Origin: Paucibacter sp. B2R-40
GTDB lineage: Bacteria; Pseudomonadota; Gammaproteobacteria; Burkholderiales; Burkholderiaceae_C
Direction: 5' to 3'
Assembly: GCF_025717555.1 (NCBI RefSeq)
Contig: NZ_JAJIRP010000002.1
Coordinates: 124,001-188,000, forward strand
Length of the DNA stretch: 64,000 nt
Shown: piece after piece, positions 54,535-63,180 of the stretch
Layout: each line of letters begins with the position of its first letter
Position numbering within the stretch: the first letter of the stretch is position 1
Program-made: the position numbers and the translations under genes
Notes under the pieces: model-generated
Seen by the model: the letters and a program-made list of their open reading frames with translations, nothing else
What the model was told of the DNA's origin: nothing
Databases searched by the model: none

Positions 54535-55161
54535 TCAGAACGTGAACCGCGTGCCCAAGGTGATCAGATTGCCCCTGACCTGCGGCGAAAGATGCCCATA
54601 ACTCTCAAGCTCTAGCGACATCGCGAGATGGTGGTTGACGACATATTCGACGCCGCTGCCGACCAGCAGCGAGGTCTTGCTGCCCAGGAGCTGACTCGTC
54701 GCCGCATTGACCGGGTTTACGGCGCTGACCTTGCCGAAGGACACGCCCAGCTTGCCCGTGAGGGCGAACGAGTCGCCCAAAGGCCAGCGGGCAGTGCCGG
54801 CCGCAAATGCACTGTGACCTCGGGCGGTCTGCACAATCAGCGTGGCGCCCTTGCCGGTGTTTTGGTTCAGATCACGGATGCGGGCGTAGCCGACTTGCAG
54901 GCCGAAGTTCTCGCTCAGCTGGTAGCCGCCAAAGAACTTGGCGCTGCGACCCAGGCCCTCGTCATTGCTGCTGTTGGAGTCCGCTGTTTCCCGGTTGCCA
55001 AACGCAGCGCCAAAGGCGATGCCGAGGTAGGGGCCGCGCACATCCTTGGCCGTCGCTTCTTCGGCATGGGCCTGGATGGGCAGGCAGGCCGCCGCAAAAG
55101 CGGCGCAAAAAGTGAGGCAGGTGGCGGCGCACATCGCTGTGCTGGGTATCAGGCGTTGCAT
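54535..55161 (-). CDS. Opacity/OmpA-like outer-membrane beta-barrel protein
   Basis: Protein of 208 residues. A signal peptide (LIPSTAMCAATCLTFCAAF, ending IQAHAEE) is followed by an eight-strand barrel pattern: GPYLGIAFGAAFGN, FGGYQLSENFGLQVGYARI, FALTGKLGVSFG, VEYVVNHHLAMSLELESYG and a C-terminal Phe. ATG 55161 has AAGGAA just upstream. It is probably a small outer-membrane barrel of unknown function. It is 35 bp downstream of the MipA-like gene and probably in the same transcript. Confidence 0.82.
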   Translation of the reverse strand: MQRLIPSTAMCAATCLTFCAAFAAACLPIQAHAEEATAKDVRGPYLGIAFGAAFGNRETADSNSSNDEGLGRSAKFFGGYQLSENFGLQVGYARIRDLNQNTGKGATLIVQTARGHSAFAAGTARWPLGDSFALTGKLGVSFGKVSAVNPVNAATSQLLGSKTSLLVGSGVEYVVNHHLAMSLELESYGHLSPQVRGNLITLGTRFTF

Positions 55162-55196
55162 GGGAGTTCCTTGAATGGGTTGGAGCTTGGGTCGGT

Positions 55197-56015
55197 TCAG
55201 AAGGCGTAGCTGAGCGCAATCACACCCATCTCCGCGCTGCGTTTGCGCGTCAGCGGGCTGTCTTTGGCATCCGCCAGCAAGCTGCTCACCGACAGCGCCG
55301 CCGTGACCGTGCATCTCTTGTCAATCGAATAGCTGAGTGCCACATTGGCGCGCGCGTCGCGGGCGCCCGCGCTGGCCGCATAGACCCCGTAGCCGCTTGC
55401 CGCTGATTGGTCGGCGCTGACCCCAAAGAAGGACTGCATGTAATGGGCGTTGGCGAGCGTGAGGCCCAGGCCCGCACCCAGATGCCAGTTCGGCGCGATC
55501 TCGCTCAGATAGCCCGCACCCAGATCGATGATCAGGCCCTTGTTATTGGCGCCAGCGCCATAGCGCAGCGACGAGGTGAAGAACAGCCCCTGGGGCAGGC
55601 TGTAGTTGAGGAAGGCCCCGCCTTCGGCGGCGGCGTCCACGTCACCCAGGCCATGCAAGGCGCTGGCGCGGCTTTCTTTGCGGCCCTTGTCGGCCGTCAG
55701 GCGCAGGCCATATTGCAGTGAAGACGACGGCGCAGAGAAGTTGTAGCCGATGCCGTTGCTGATGCCTGCAAACCAGCCGTTAGCCCATTGGTAGTCGAGC
55801 ACCGGAATCACCCAGGTGCTGCGCTGGTCGGAGCCCTGGTATTCATAGGTCGCAACAACAGCGGCGCCCACCGTGCCACCGTCTTTGCCGGGTGCGGCGC
55901 CGTACAGGCGTACCGCGTCGAAGGCCTGTGAAAAAGCATGGGGTGCGGCCAAGCTCAGGCCGGCGGCGAGAGCGAGGGCCTTGAAGCAATTGAGACGATC
56001 GAGAGCAGTGTTCAT
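55197..56015 (-). CDS. MipA/OmpV-family outer-membrane protein
   Basis: Protein of 272 residues with a signal peptide ending HAFSQAF and an outer-membrane barrel of the MipA/OmpV type: GTVGAAVVATYEYQGSDQRS, WVIPVLDYQWANGWFAG, ASGYGVYAASAGARDARANV and the C-terminal ALSYAF. Members are scaffold or porin-like proteins sometimes induced by two-component systems. ATG 56015 (MNTALDRLN) starts the signal peptide. It is followed by the OmpA-like barrel gene. Confidence 0.85.
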   Translation of the reverse strand: MNTALDRLNCFKALALAAGLSLAAPHAFSQAFDAVRLYGAAPGKDGGTVGAAVVATYEYQGSDQRSTWVIPVLDYQWANGWFAGISNGIGYNFSAPSSSLQYGLRLTADKGRKESRASALHGLGDVDAAAEGGAFLNYSLPQGLFFTSSLRYGAGANNKGLIIDLGAGYLSEIAPNWHLGAGLGLTLANAHYMQSFFGVSADQSAASGYGVYAASAGARDARANVALSYSIDKRCTVTAALSVSSLLADAKDSPLTRKRSAEMGVIALSYAF

Positions 56016-56107
56016 AGGAAATCCAAAATTGAAGATCAAAAAAGTTCTCGGGCAGACACGCCCGGGGGCTGACCCTGGCGGGCCAGCCAGCAAAGAAGCG
56101 AGCGGGG

Positions 56108-56767
56108 TTAGATGAATGCCGTGCTTCGCCGCCGCCGGCGAATCAGCCATTCGGCGACAAGCGCGTTCAATCCCCAGGCCGAGGCCATTAGCAGATCGCG
56201 CAAGCGATAGGTCGGCGCGCCGGACACCAGCGCCACCGGCAGCAAGAACAGCACCTGCGTCCCGGCGCCTTGGCCCAGCGCATAGGCACGGATCATCCAG
56301 GCCCGGTGCTGATCGAAGCGGCCCAGCAGCACGGCGCGGACCGCCGCGACGATGGTCCCAGCCATGCACAGCCCAACCAGCATGCGGGCCGCGTACAAGA
56401 GCGGGCCTTGCTGCTCGGCCGGGATGGGCAGGCGCGCCGCCATCCACAAGCCCGTCAGTGCCGCCAACAGGCCGCAGGCGGCCACCAGCCTGCCGCTGTA
56501 TCGGTGCAGGCGGCGGTTACGCCGCCTGAGTGCCGCATCGAACTGGAATGCGCCCAGCACACAGAACAAAGCCGCCGCCACGATGTGGAGCAGCACCGGC
56601 CCGGGCATGCTCATGAACCTCGCGCTGCTGCTCATATCACCGGCCAGCATTTGCATCAGGCGCGCCGCGCCAGCAGCCACCGGCACCACGCTCAAGAACA
56701 AAAGCAAGAAAGTGGGGGCTCCCGGCATCCGCCACGACGGACTGGGCAAAACTGGCAAAACTCGCAT
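56108..56767 (-). CDS. DUF2306-like membrane protein
   Basis: Protein of about 219 residues with six or seven helices and the segment RRRNRRLHRYSGRLVAACGL, then FDQHRAWMIRAYAL, typical of the DUF2306 family. No function is established. ATG 56767 is used; ATG 56728 is an alternative that starts at the first helix. It lies 115 bp downstream of the MalT-like regulator gene and upstream of the two outer-membrane proteins on the same strand. Confidence 0.78.
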   Translation of the reverse strand: MRVLPVLPSPSWRMPGAPTFLLLFLSVVPVAAGAARLMQMLAGDMSSSARFMSMPGPVLLHIVAAALFCVLGAFQFDAALRRRNRRLHRYSGRLVAACGLLAALTGLWMAARLPIPAEQQGPLLYAARMLVGLCMAGTIVAAVRAVLLGRFDQHRAWMIRAYALGQGAGTQVLFLLPVALVSGAPTYRLRDLLMASAWGLNALVAEWLIRRRRRSTAFI

Positions 56768-56881
56768 GACGCAGACCGGGCTAGAGCGTGGCGCCAACCC
56801 CTTGTCGATCGCCTGGCTGGCAGTGTCGACGGCGCTGCCCCAGCCTGTCACCGTACCAAAGTACGGTTTTGCGGCGCTGGC

Positions 56882-59527
56882 TCAGAGCAAGTTCAAGGCC
56901 TGGGCGCGTGCGACCGCCTCGGTGCGTCTTTGCACATCGAGCTTGTCAAAGATGTTCTGGTTATGCCACTTGACCGTGCTCAGCGAGACAAACAGCTGCT
57001 TGCCGATTTCCTGGTTGGACAGCCCTTTGTAAATCAGGGTCAGCACTTCGAGCTCGCGCTGGCTCAAGGGCTCGGCCAATGCATCGGGCGGAGTCAATGG
57101 CATCGGCAGCGTTGCTGGGGCAGGCAGCGTCAGGCTGGCAATGGCGTCCGACTGCCTGCGCAGCGCGTCTAGCAACAGCGCGGTGTAGCGCGGCCGCGCG
57201 CCCTGGGCCGCCTTCTCCAAGAGTCGCTGCATGGGCCGGCCCAAATCAACAAAAGCGCGCACCCAGCCCTGCGGCTCGGCCAAAGACATCGCCTCGCCCA
57301 GCACGGTCAGCGCCGCCTCGGACGGGTCGAAGGCGTCCAGCGCCAGCGCCTTGAGCAAGAGCGCGCGCACCAGCTCGGCCGCCGGGGCAGTGGCTTGCGA
57401 GGCGGACAGAAACGCATTCAGACATTCGAGCGCCTGCATCGCCTGGCCCCGGGCGAGCAAGACCTGCGCCTGCGCCAAGGGCAGCGCATGGGTTTGCGCC
57501 AACTCGGCGGCGGCCATCACCTCGCCGGTTTGCAAAAACGCCTGCACCTGCACCTGGGCGATGGCGAGCCGTCCGCCATGCTGGTTTCTGGTCTGGGCGG
57601 CGGCGCTGGCCAGCTTCAGCATCTCCAAGGCCGCGTCGCTCTCGGCACGGGACAGCAGCATCTGCGCGCGCAAGGCGTCGGCGCCCAAGCCGGCGTCGCA
57701 TTCCAGCAGCGCGGCCAGCCGACTGCTTTGTTCGGCATGGGAGGCAGCGGCCTCAAGCTCGTTCCATTGATAGCGAATGCGCGCCAGCCCCAGATGAACC
57801 TCGCAGGCCACGCCATGCGGCTGATCGCCCAACAACTGCAGCGCGCGGCCGTAGGTGCGAGCGGCCAGGTGCAGTTGGTTGTCGTCCTCCTGCAGATGGC
57901 CCAACGCAATGGCCGCGCAAACCCCGATCATGCGATTGCCACAGGCTTGCGCCTGCGCCAGCACTTCGCCGTAGACCTGCTGGGCCGCCGCGCGCTCGCC
58001 ATGGAATTGATGCGCCACGCCCAGCGCGCATTGAGCCGCAACGCGCAGCGCCAAGCTGGTTTGCGGCAGCCGCTGCAGCGCCAAGGCGGCCTCCTGGGCA
58101 ATCGTGGCGGCATCGCCTCGGGCCACCGCCTCCCAGGCGCGCACCGCGTTCAGCTCTCCGCACCAGCCCTCATAGGCCGGATCCTGGCTGGCCTTTTCTA
58201 TCGCCGCCTGCGCACCCAGCATCGGCGCGCGCATCAGGCTGTGCTGACTGGTGGCCAGGTAAGACCAGGCCAGCATCAGCCACAGCGGCGGATGCGCGTC
58301 CAGAAATGCCGGCGGCTGGTCTCGCAGCCACTGCAGCACCGGTTCCGCGTCCTCCAAAAAGTACAGCGGCATGCCGTCGCCCTGCACCACCTGCATCGCG
58401 CGCGCCGTGTCACCGGCGGCCACCGCATGGTGCAAGGCATCGCGGATCATGCCCTGGGCTTCGTACCAGGCAGTGGCGCGCAGATGCAAGGCGGCCTGCA
58501 CTTTCTTCTCGCTCTCACTCAAGCGCTGCCGCAACATCGCGCCAAACAGATGGTGGTAACGGAACCAGCGGCGCTCTTCGTCCAGCGGCACGATAAACAG
58601 ACCGGCGGCCTCCAGCTGGCGCAGCATCTCGCGCCCCTCACCTGACTGCGACTGCATGACGGCGTCGCACAAGTCCGGGCACATGCGGTCCAGCAGCGAG
58701 GTGCGCAGCAAAAAGCACTGCAGCGCGGGGCTTTGGCGCCGCAGCACTTCTTCGAGCAGATAGTCCTGCACCAGGCGGTGGTTGCCGCTGAAAGACTGGA
58801 TGAAGCGCTCGGCGTCGCTCTGCCCGGCCAAAGATAAGGCCGCCATCTGCAGCCCGGCCGGCCAGGCTTCGGTGCGCGCAGCCAGCGCCTGAACTTGAGC
58901 CTCGCTCAGACCCAAGGCCATCACGTGATTCAAAAACTGCGCGCTCTCCTCGGCCTGGAAACGCAAGTCGTCCTGCCCCAGCTCGAGCAACTGGCCTTGC
59001 GCTCGCCAGCGCGCCAGAGCGATGGCCGGCAGGGCACGCGAGGCCAGCACCAGATGCAAATGCGCGGGCATGCGCTCGAGCAGAAAGGCCAGCAGCGCGT
59101 CAACTGCGGGGCAGCTGGCTAAATGGTAATCATCGAGCACCAAGACCAGCCGGCCCGGCCGCGTCGCCAGTCGGTTGATCAGATGGGTCAGCACCGCCTC
59201 GGGCGTTGGCCGGGGTCGGGCCTGGGCCAGCGCCAAAGCCCCATCACCCAGTTCGGCAGCAATGCTGCGCAAGCTGGCGGTTAAATAGGCCACGAACTGG
59301 TCCGGATCACGCTCGCCCTCATCGAGCGACAACCAGGCGCTGGGATGCTCACAGGCCTGCACCCAAGCCCCCAACAAGGTCGATTTACCAAAGCCGGCGG
59401 GCGCGCAAACCAGGCTTAGCTTGCCCGGCAAACCGGCGTCCAAACGCTGCATCAAGCGCTGGCGCTCAACACTGCGCAGCGCCGGCGGGGGCGCGAAGAG
59501 CTTGGTGGCGAGCAGGGTCTGGGTCAT
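56882..59527 (-). CDS. MalT-like LuxR-family transcriptional activator
   Basis: Protein of 881 residues. The N-terminal ATPase domain has Walker A APAGFGKSTLL and the Walker-B-like LVLVLDDYHL. A long helical TPR-like repeat region (about 400-780) follows, and a C-terminal LuxR helix-turn-helix (LSQRELEVLTLIYKGLSNQE, then LFVSLSTVKWHNQNIF). This is the MalT/AlkS layout, in which inducer and ATP allow multimerisation and activation. The inducer is unknown; the downstream genes for a membrane protein and two outer-membrane proteins are possible targets. Confidence 0.92.
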   Translation of the reverse strand: MTQTLLATKLFAPPPALRSVERQRLMQRLDAGLPGKLSLVCAPAGFGKSTLLGAWVQACEHPSAWLSLDEGERDPDQFVAYLTASLRSIAAELGDGALALAQARPRPTPEAVLTHLINRLATRPGRLVLVLDDYHLASCPAVDALLAFLLERMPAHLHLVLASRALPAIALARWRAQGQLLELGQDDLRFQAEESAQFLNHVMALGLSEAQVQALAARTEAWPAGLQMAALSLAGQSDAERFIQSFSGNHRLVQDYLLEEVLRRQSPALQCFLLRTSLLDRMCPDLCDAVMQSQSGEGREMLRQLEAAGLFIVPLDEERRWFRYHHLFGAMLRQRLSESEKKVQAALHLRATAWYEAQGMIRDALHHAVAAGDTARAMQVVQGDGMPLYFLEDAEPVLQWLRDQPPAFLDAHPPLWLMLAWSYLATSQHSLMRAPMLGAQAAIEKASQDPAYEGWCGELNAVRAWEAVARGDAATIAQEAALALQRLPQTSLALRVAAQCALGVAHQFHGERAAAQQVYGEVLAQAQACGNRMIGVCAAIALGHLQEDDNQLHLAARTYGRALQLLGDQPHGVACEVHLGLARIRYQWNELEAAASHAEQSSRLAALLECDAGLGADALRAQMLLSRAESDAALEMLKLASAAAQTRNQHGGRLAIAQVQVQAFLQTGEVMAAAELAQTHALPLAQAQVLLARGQAMQALECLNAFLSASQATAPAAELVRALLLKALALDAFDPSEAALTVLGEAMSLAEPQGWVRAFVDLGRPMQRLLEKAAQGARPRYTALLLDALRRQSDAIASLTLPAPATLPMPLTPPDALAEPLSQRELEVLTLIYKGLSNQEIGKQLFVSLSTVKWHNQNIFDKLDVQRRTEAVARAQALNLL

Positions 59528-59567
59528 GGGCCGACTATACGAGTGGCCGGCCAAGACCCGCCACCAG

Positions 59568-59972
59568 CTACGCCAGGGCGGCAGCAGCCTTTCGCTGCGC
59601 CTGGCTCTGCCCACCATAACCCCAGGCATCGGCGGGTACTTGCTGCACCACGATATAGCTGGTCGGATGCAGTCGCCCCAGCACGACGCCCATCGCCGTA
59701 TGCACGGCGGCCAGATAGGCGCTGATCTGAGCGGCGGTATTGGTGCCGGCCGTGACCTGAATCTGCAGCTGATAGCTGGCCAGCGTGTCGGCGGCCAGCG
59801 GCCGCGCGCCGATGAACCAATGCGTGGCCGGCACCAGCTCGATACGCACAGCGGTCAAAGCGGGGACTTTAGCCAGATGCTCGGCGGTCAATTCGGTCAA
59901 GGTGGCGGCCAAGTCGCGCAGGCTGGGGTCGGTGCCGGGCGCGGGGCTCAGGCTGAGGTGCAGATAGGGCAT
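59568..59972 (-). CDS. Tautomerase family protein (4-oxalocrotonate tautomerase superfamily)
   Basis: Protein of 134 residues beginning MPYLHLSLSP, so the catalytic Pro is at position 2 of the precursor, and containing two repeats of the short tautomerase fold (RIELVPATHWFIGARPL, then TSYIVVQQVPADAWGYGG). The superfamily catalyses enol-keto tautomerisation, but members have varied substrates. The end lies 40 bp upstream of the MalT-like gene on the same strand. It is plausibly co-regulated with the divergent LysR gene. Confidence 0.82.
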   Translation of the reverse strand: MPYLHLSLSPAPGTDPSLRDLAATLTELTAEHLAKVPALTAVRIELVPATHWFIGARPLAADTLASYQLQIQVTAGTNTAAQISAYLAAVHTAMGVVLGRLHPTSYIVVQQVPADAWGYGGQSQAQRKAAAALA

Positions 59973-60020
59973 GGTGGTGTTCTCCGGTATAGGGTTCGAG
60001 TTCGGTTCGTGTTTGCGCTG

Positions 60021-60200
60021 TCAGTAATAGCGGCTGCGCAAGTCGGCGCTCTGCCAGCGTGCCTCCACGCGCGCGGCCCAGGCATCAAACCAGCGATCCA
60101 GCCAAAGGCGCGGGGAGTTAAAGAAAGACGAGCTCGGAGCCGGCTCGGGCTGCACTTGGGCGGCGTCGCGATATAGGGCGTAGTTGAGGCTGTTGTTCAT
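60021..60200 (-). CDS. Small DUF1127-like protein
   Basis: Protein of 59 residues. The C-terminal half RLWLDRWFDAWAARVEARWQSADLRSRYY is rich in Trp and Arg, similar in style to small DUF1127 proteins. I cannot assign the family firmly. ATG 60200 (MNNSLNYALY) is the likely start. It is divergent from the LysR gene and upstream of the tautomerase on the same strand (48 bp), so both may be controlled by the LysR protein. Confidence 0.6.
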   Translation of the reverse strand: MNNSLNYALYRDAAQVQPEPAPSSSFFNSPRLWLDRWFDAWAARVEARWQSADLRSRYY

Positions 60201-60264
60201 GCTGGCTTGCTCACTGGGTTTGTTTGCGGATTGAGGCTTGGCTTTCGATGGAACAGATGTTATG

Positions 60265-60314
60265 TTTGCGCCAACGCACAAACAACTGCGCAAACTGCAC
60301 TTGAAGTTTGCAAA
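60265..60314. promoter_or_regulatory. TTTGC half-site cluster in the LysR divergent promoter
   Basis: TTTGCGC (60265-60271) and GCGCAAA (60288-60294) are an inverted pair 16 bp apart, and a palindrome TTTGCAAA lies at 60307-60314, just before the LysR start. Regular inverted half-sites between divergent genes are the usual binding pattern of LysR regulators, here probably for autoregulation and control of the small gene/tautomerase side. Confidence 0.5.
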
Positions 60315-60322
60315 TACGCACA

Positions 60323-61231
60323 ATGGAGCAACTGGAAGTCGGGCTGGATTGGGATGATTTGCGCTACGCGCTGGCGATTGCCGAGGCCGGCTCGCTGAAC
60401 GGCGCCGCCAAGCTGATGGGGGTGCGCCACACCACCGTGCTGAGGCGGCTGGATGCCTTGGAAGAGCGGCTGGGCGCGCGCCTGTTCGAGCGTCTGCGCA
60501 GCGGTTACCGGCCGACCGAGGCGGGCGAGTTGATGGCGGCGCAGGCGCGCGAGATGCGCCCTGCGATTGCCGAAATGCAGCGCCGCATCGTCGGCCGCGA
60601 CCTCGAGCTGCAAGGCACGCTGCGCCTGAGCACCGCTTTTGTGGCGATGCTCTACCTGCTGCCCGAGGCGCTGGCGGCGTTCCGGCGCAGCCATCCGGGC
60701 ATCGAGGTCGAGGTGAACGAGAACTCCAGCTTGGTTGATATGTCCAAACGAGACGCCGATGTGGCGCTGCGCATGAACCGGCTCGTGCCCGAGCATCTGG
60801 TCGGGCGCCGCTTGGGCGACGTGCGCATGCGTGTCTACGCCAAACGCGGCCAGGCGGGTCTGCCGCAAAGCGTTCTGCCGGTGAGTGACCTCTGCGCCAA
60901 CTACCCCTGGATAGGATTCGATCGGGAGCGCCGCTCGCGCTTTTTCGACCGCTGGATGCTGGACCATGTGCCGCAAACCAGCATCGCCGTGCGGCTGGAC
61001 CTGCTGCATCCGGCCGTGGCGATGGCGCGCACCGGCTTGGCCTTGGCGCTGCTGCCCACCTTGATCGAGGGCCATGAGCCCGATTTGCTGCCGGTCTCCG
61101 AGGTGCTCAGCGACGTCAGCACGCCGGTCTGGCTCCTGACGCATCCGGACCTGCGCCAGACCGCGCGGGTGCGCGCCTTTATGCAGGAAGTGGGCGCGAG
61201 CCTGCAGGCAAGGCTGGAGGCCGCACCTTGA
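60323..61231 (+). CDS. LysR-family transcriptional regulator
   Basis: Protein of 302 residues. A LysR helix-turn-helix lies in residues 10-65 (LRYALAIAEAGSLNGAAKLM, then TTVLRRLDALEERLG), and a substrate-binding domain of the type with STAFVAMLYLLPEALAAFRR. ATG 60323 (MEQLEVGLDWDD) fits the family start better than the in-frame codon at 60308. It is divergent from the small DUF1127-like protein and tautomerase, which are likely targets. The effector is unknown. Confidence 0.88.
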   Translation: MEQLEVGLDWDDLRYALAIAEAGSLNGAAKLMGVRHTTVLRRLDALEERLGARLFERLRSGYRPTEAGELMAAQAREMRPAIAEMQRRIVGRDLELQGTLRLSTAFVAMLYLLPEALAAFRRSHPGIEVEVNENSSLVDMSKRDADVALRMNRLVPEHLVGRRLGDVRMRVYAKRGQAGLPQSVLPVSDLCANYPWIGFDRERRSRFFDRWMLDHVPQTSIAVRLDLLHPAVAMARTGLALALLPTLIEGHEPDLLPVSEVLSDVSTPVWLLTHPDLRQTARVRAFMQEVGASLQARLEAAP

Positions 61232-61283
61232 AAAACCGCCAAGCCGGCCTCACTGTGTCGAGCATCAGAAGGAGTTGTCACCG

Positions 61284-61700
61284 ATGTTGATCACCTGCCC
61301 GCACTGCCTGAGCAAGAACCGCGTTCCCGATGAGCGTGCCACCCAAGACCCGATCTGCGGCAAATGCGGCCAAGCGCTGCTCAGCGGCGAGGTGGTCGAG
61401 TTGAGCGAGGCCAACTTCGATGCGGTGGTGGCGGGCAGCGAGTTGCCCGTGCTGGTCGACTTCTGGGCGCCTTGGTGCGGCCCTTGCCGGCAGATGGCGC
61501 CGCAGTTCGCCATCGCCGCCAAGCAACTCAAGGGTCAGGTCTTGCTGGTCAAGGTGAACAGTGACGAAAGCCCTCAGCTGTCACAGCGCTTCGGCATCCG
61601 CAGCATCCCGACCTTGCTGCAATTGCAGCAAGGCAAAGAGTTGCAGCGCATGTCGGGGGCGCTGCAGGCGCCGCAGATTGTGGGCTGGCTGAAGCGCTGA
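61284..61700 (+). CDS. trxC: Thioredoxin 2 (TrxC)
   Basis: Protein of 138 residues. The N-terminal zinc site has CPHC and CGKC (residues 5-8 and about 28-31), followed by a thioredoxin fold with active site WAPWCGPCRQMAP and the cis-Pro in SIPTLLQL. TrxC reduces disulfides in the cytoplasm and is linked to oxidative stress. ATG 61284 is supported by AGAAGGAG nine bases upstream. It converges with the ABC permease gene seven bases downstream. Confidence 0.95.
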   Translation: MLITCPHCLSKNRVPDERATQDPICGKCGQALLSGEVVELSEANFDAVVAGSELPVLVDFWAPWCGPCRQMAPQFAIAAKQLKGQVLLVKVNSDESPQLSQRFGIRSIPTLLQLQQGKELQRMSGALQAPQIVGWLKR

Positions 61701-61707
61701 ACAAGCA

Positions 61708-63180
61708 TCAAGCCCAACGCCCGACCGGCAGCGCGGCCGGGCTGAGCAAGACCCAACGTTGCCAACGGCGGCGCAGCAAAACAAGCGTCAGGATCAGGCT
61801 CAACGCCGCCGTGATCCAGAGGCTCAAACCCAGCCAGGCCATGCCGGCCAATACCGCTGCGCCGGCGGCCATGGCGATCAGCGGCAACACCTGATGCGCG
61901 CCCACTGGAGCGGCTTGACGGGACCAGTCGCGCAACAAATAGCTGCCCATGGGCAAGGCCAGCAGCAAGGCATACAGGCCCAAACGCGGAGCACCGCCGC
62001 CGGAGGCCATTGCCATCATCAGGCAGATCAGGGCCAAGGCCAGACTCCACTGCAAGAAATACTGCGTCAACAATCGTCGGGCCAACAGTCGGTTCAGCGT
62101 TTGACCGCGCGGCATCGCCGGCAGCAGCATCAGCAGCGCCTGCTCGCGGCGGCTGCGATGCAGGCTGGCGGCCAGACCCAGCAGCGGGTTCAAGACCATG
62201 CTGACGATGCCGATCTGCAATCCAACGCTGCCATTGCCGCCGAATTCCGACCAATTGGGGGCGTAAAACTGGGCAATTGCTACCGCGCCAATCGCCAGCA
62301 GCGCCAGTATGACGGTCAAGGAACCCAGAATGCTGGTCCAGTGCTGATTGCCCCAGCAAGCCAGTTCGGCGCGCGCCAAAACACTGCGCGCTGCGGGCTT
62401 GGCATGGGCCAGCAGATAGCGCTCCCACAAGGGCCGCGGCCATGAGAAAAGCCTCGTCAGGGTCAGGCCGGTCTTGCCAAAGTACATGCCGGTAGACAGG
62501 CCGCGGGTTTGATCAGCAAAGGCCAAGCGCAGCATTTCGGCCTCGCGGTAGCTCGCTTGATGCGCCGCGCCGCCGTCTTGCAACAAGCGACTCAGCAGCC
62601 AAGGCAATAGCAGGCCGGCGACCAAAGCCAAGCTGGCGGGCTGCGCGCCGTACCAATGCAGCACCCCATGCCAAACGCGTAACCACAGCGCATTCACCGG
62701 CCACCAAAAGCCAAGGCTGGGCACGATCCAGATCAAAAACCACAGCCGGTACCAGCGCAGCATCGCCGCCACGCTGAGCATCACCACTGCCGCGCCCAAG
62801 CCCCAGGCCAGCGGCTGGCCCAGTTGCGAGCCGAACAGCACCGCGCTCGTAGCGCTCAAGACAAGCAGCAGGCCGACCGCGCAGCAGCGCAATCGGGCCA
62901 GATGACCGGGCACCAGGCGGGCGGCAGTCGGGTGGTTCTGGCGCCGCAGGCTGGCGAAACTGATGCCCCACAGAATCAGCAGACTCGTCGCGGCGGCGAT
63001 GCCGAGGACTAGGCGCGCCGTGGTCAGGTCGACCATGATTGCGCAAGCAAGGGCCAGCGCCAGCGTCAACAACAGCAGTGCGAGCCACACCCATAGCTCG
63101 CCGGTGTGGCGGCGTTGTTGAAAGGGTGCCAACAAGAGCGGGCTGTAGTTCGACCGTAGCGCGCGCAAGCTCCTCATCAT
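61708..63180 (-). CDS. ABC transporter permease (ABC-2 type)
   Basis: Protein of 490 residues with about twelve hydrophobic helices and no catalytic motif; a soluble stretch (about 210-290) lies between two helix groups. The start codon overlaps the stop of the ATP-binding subunit gene (ATGA), identifying it as the membrane partner. The substrate is unknown. MM at the start gives two possible ATGs, 63180 and 63177. Only its pairing with the ATPase supports the permease call. Confidence 0.75.
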   Translation of the reverse strand: MMRSLRALRSNYSPLLLAPFQQRRHTGELWVWLALLLLTLALALACAIMVDLTTARLVLGIAAATSLLILWGISFASLRRQNHPTAARLVPGHLARLRCCAVGLLLVLSATSAVLFGSQLGQPLAWGLGAAVVMLSVAAMLRWYRLWFLIWIVPSLGFWWPVNALWLRVWHGVLHWYGAQPASLALVAGLLLPWLLSRLLQDGGAAHQASYREAEMLRLAFADQTRGLSTGMYFGKTGLTLTRLFSWPRPLWERYLLAHAKPAARSVLARAELACWGNQHWTSILGSLTVILALLAIGAVAIAQFYAPNWSEFGGNGSVGLQIGIVSMVLNPLLGLAASLHRSRREQALLMLLPAMPRGQTLNRLLARRLLTQYFLQWSLALALICLMMAMASGGGAPRLGLYALLLALPMGSYLLRDWSRQAAPVGAHQVLPLIAMAAGAAVLAGMAWLGLSLWITAALSLILTLVLLRRRWQRWVLLSPAALPVGRWA

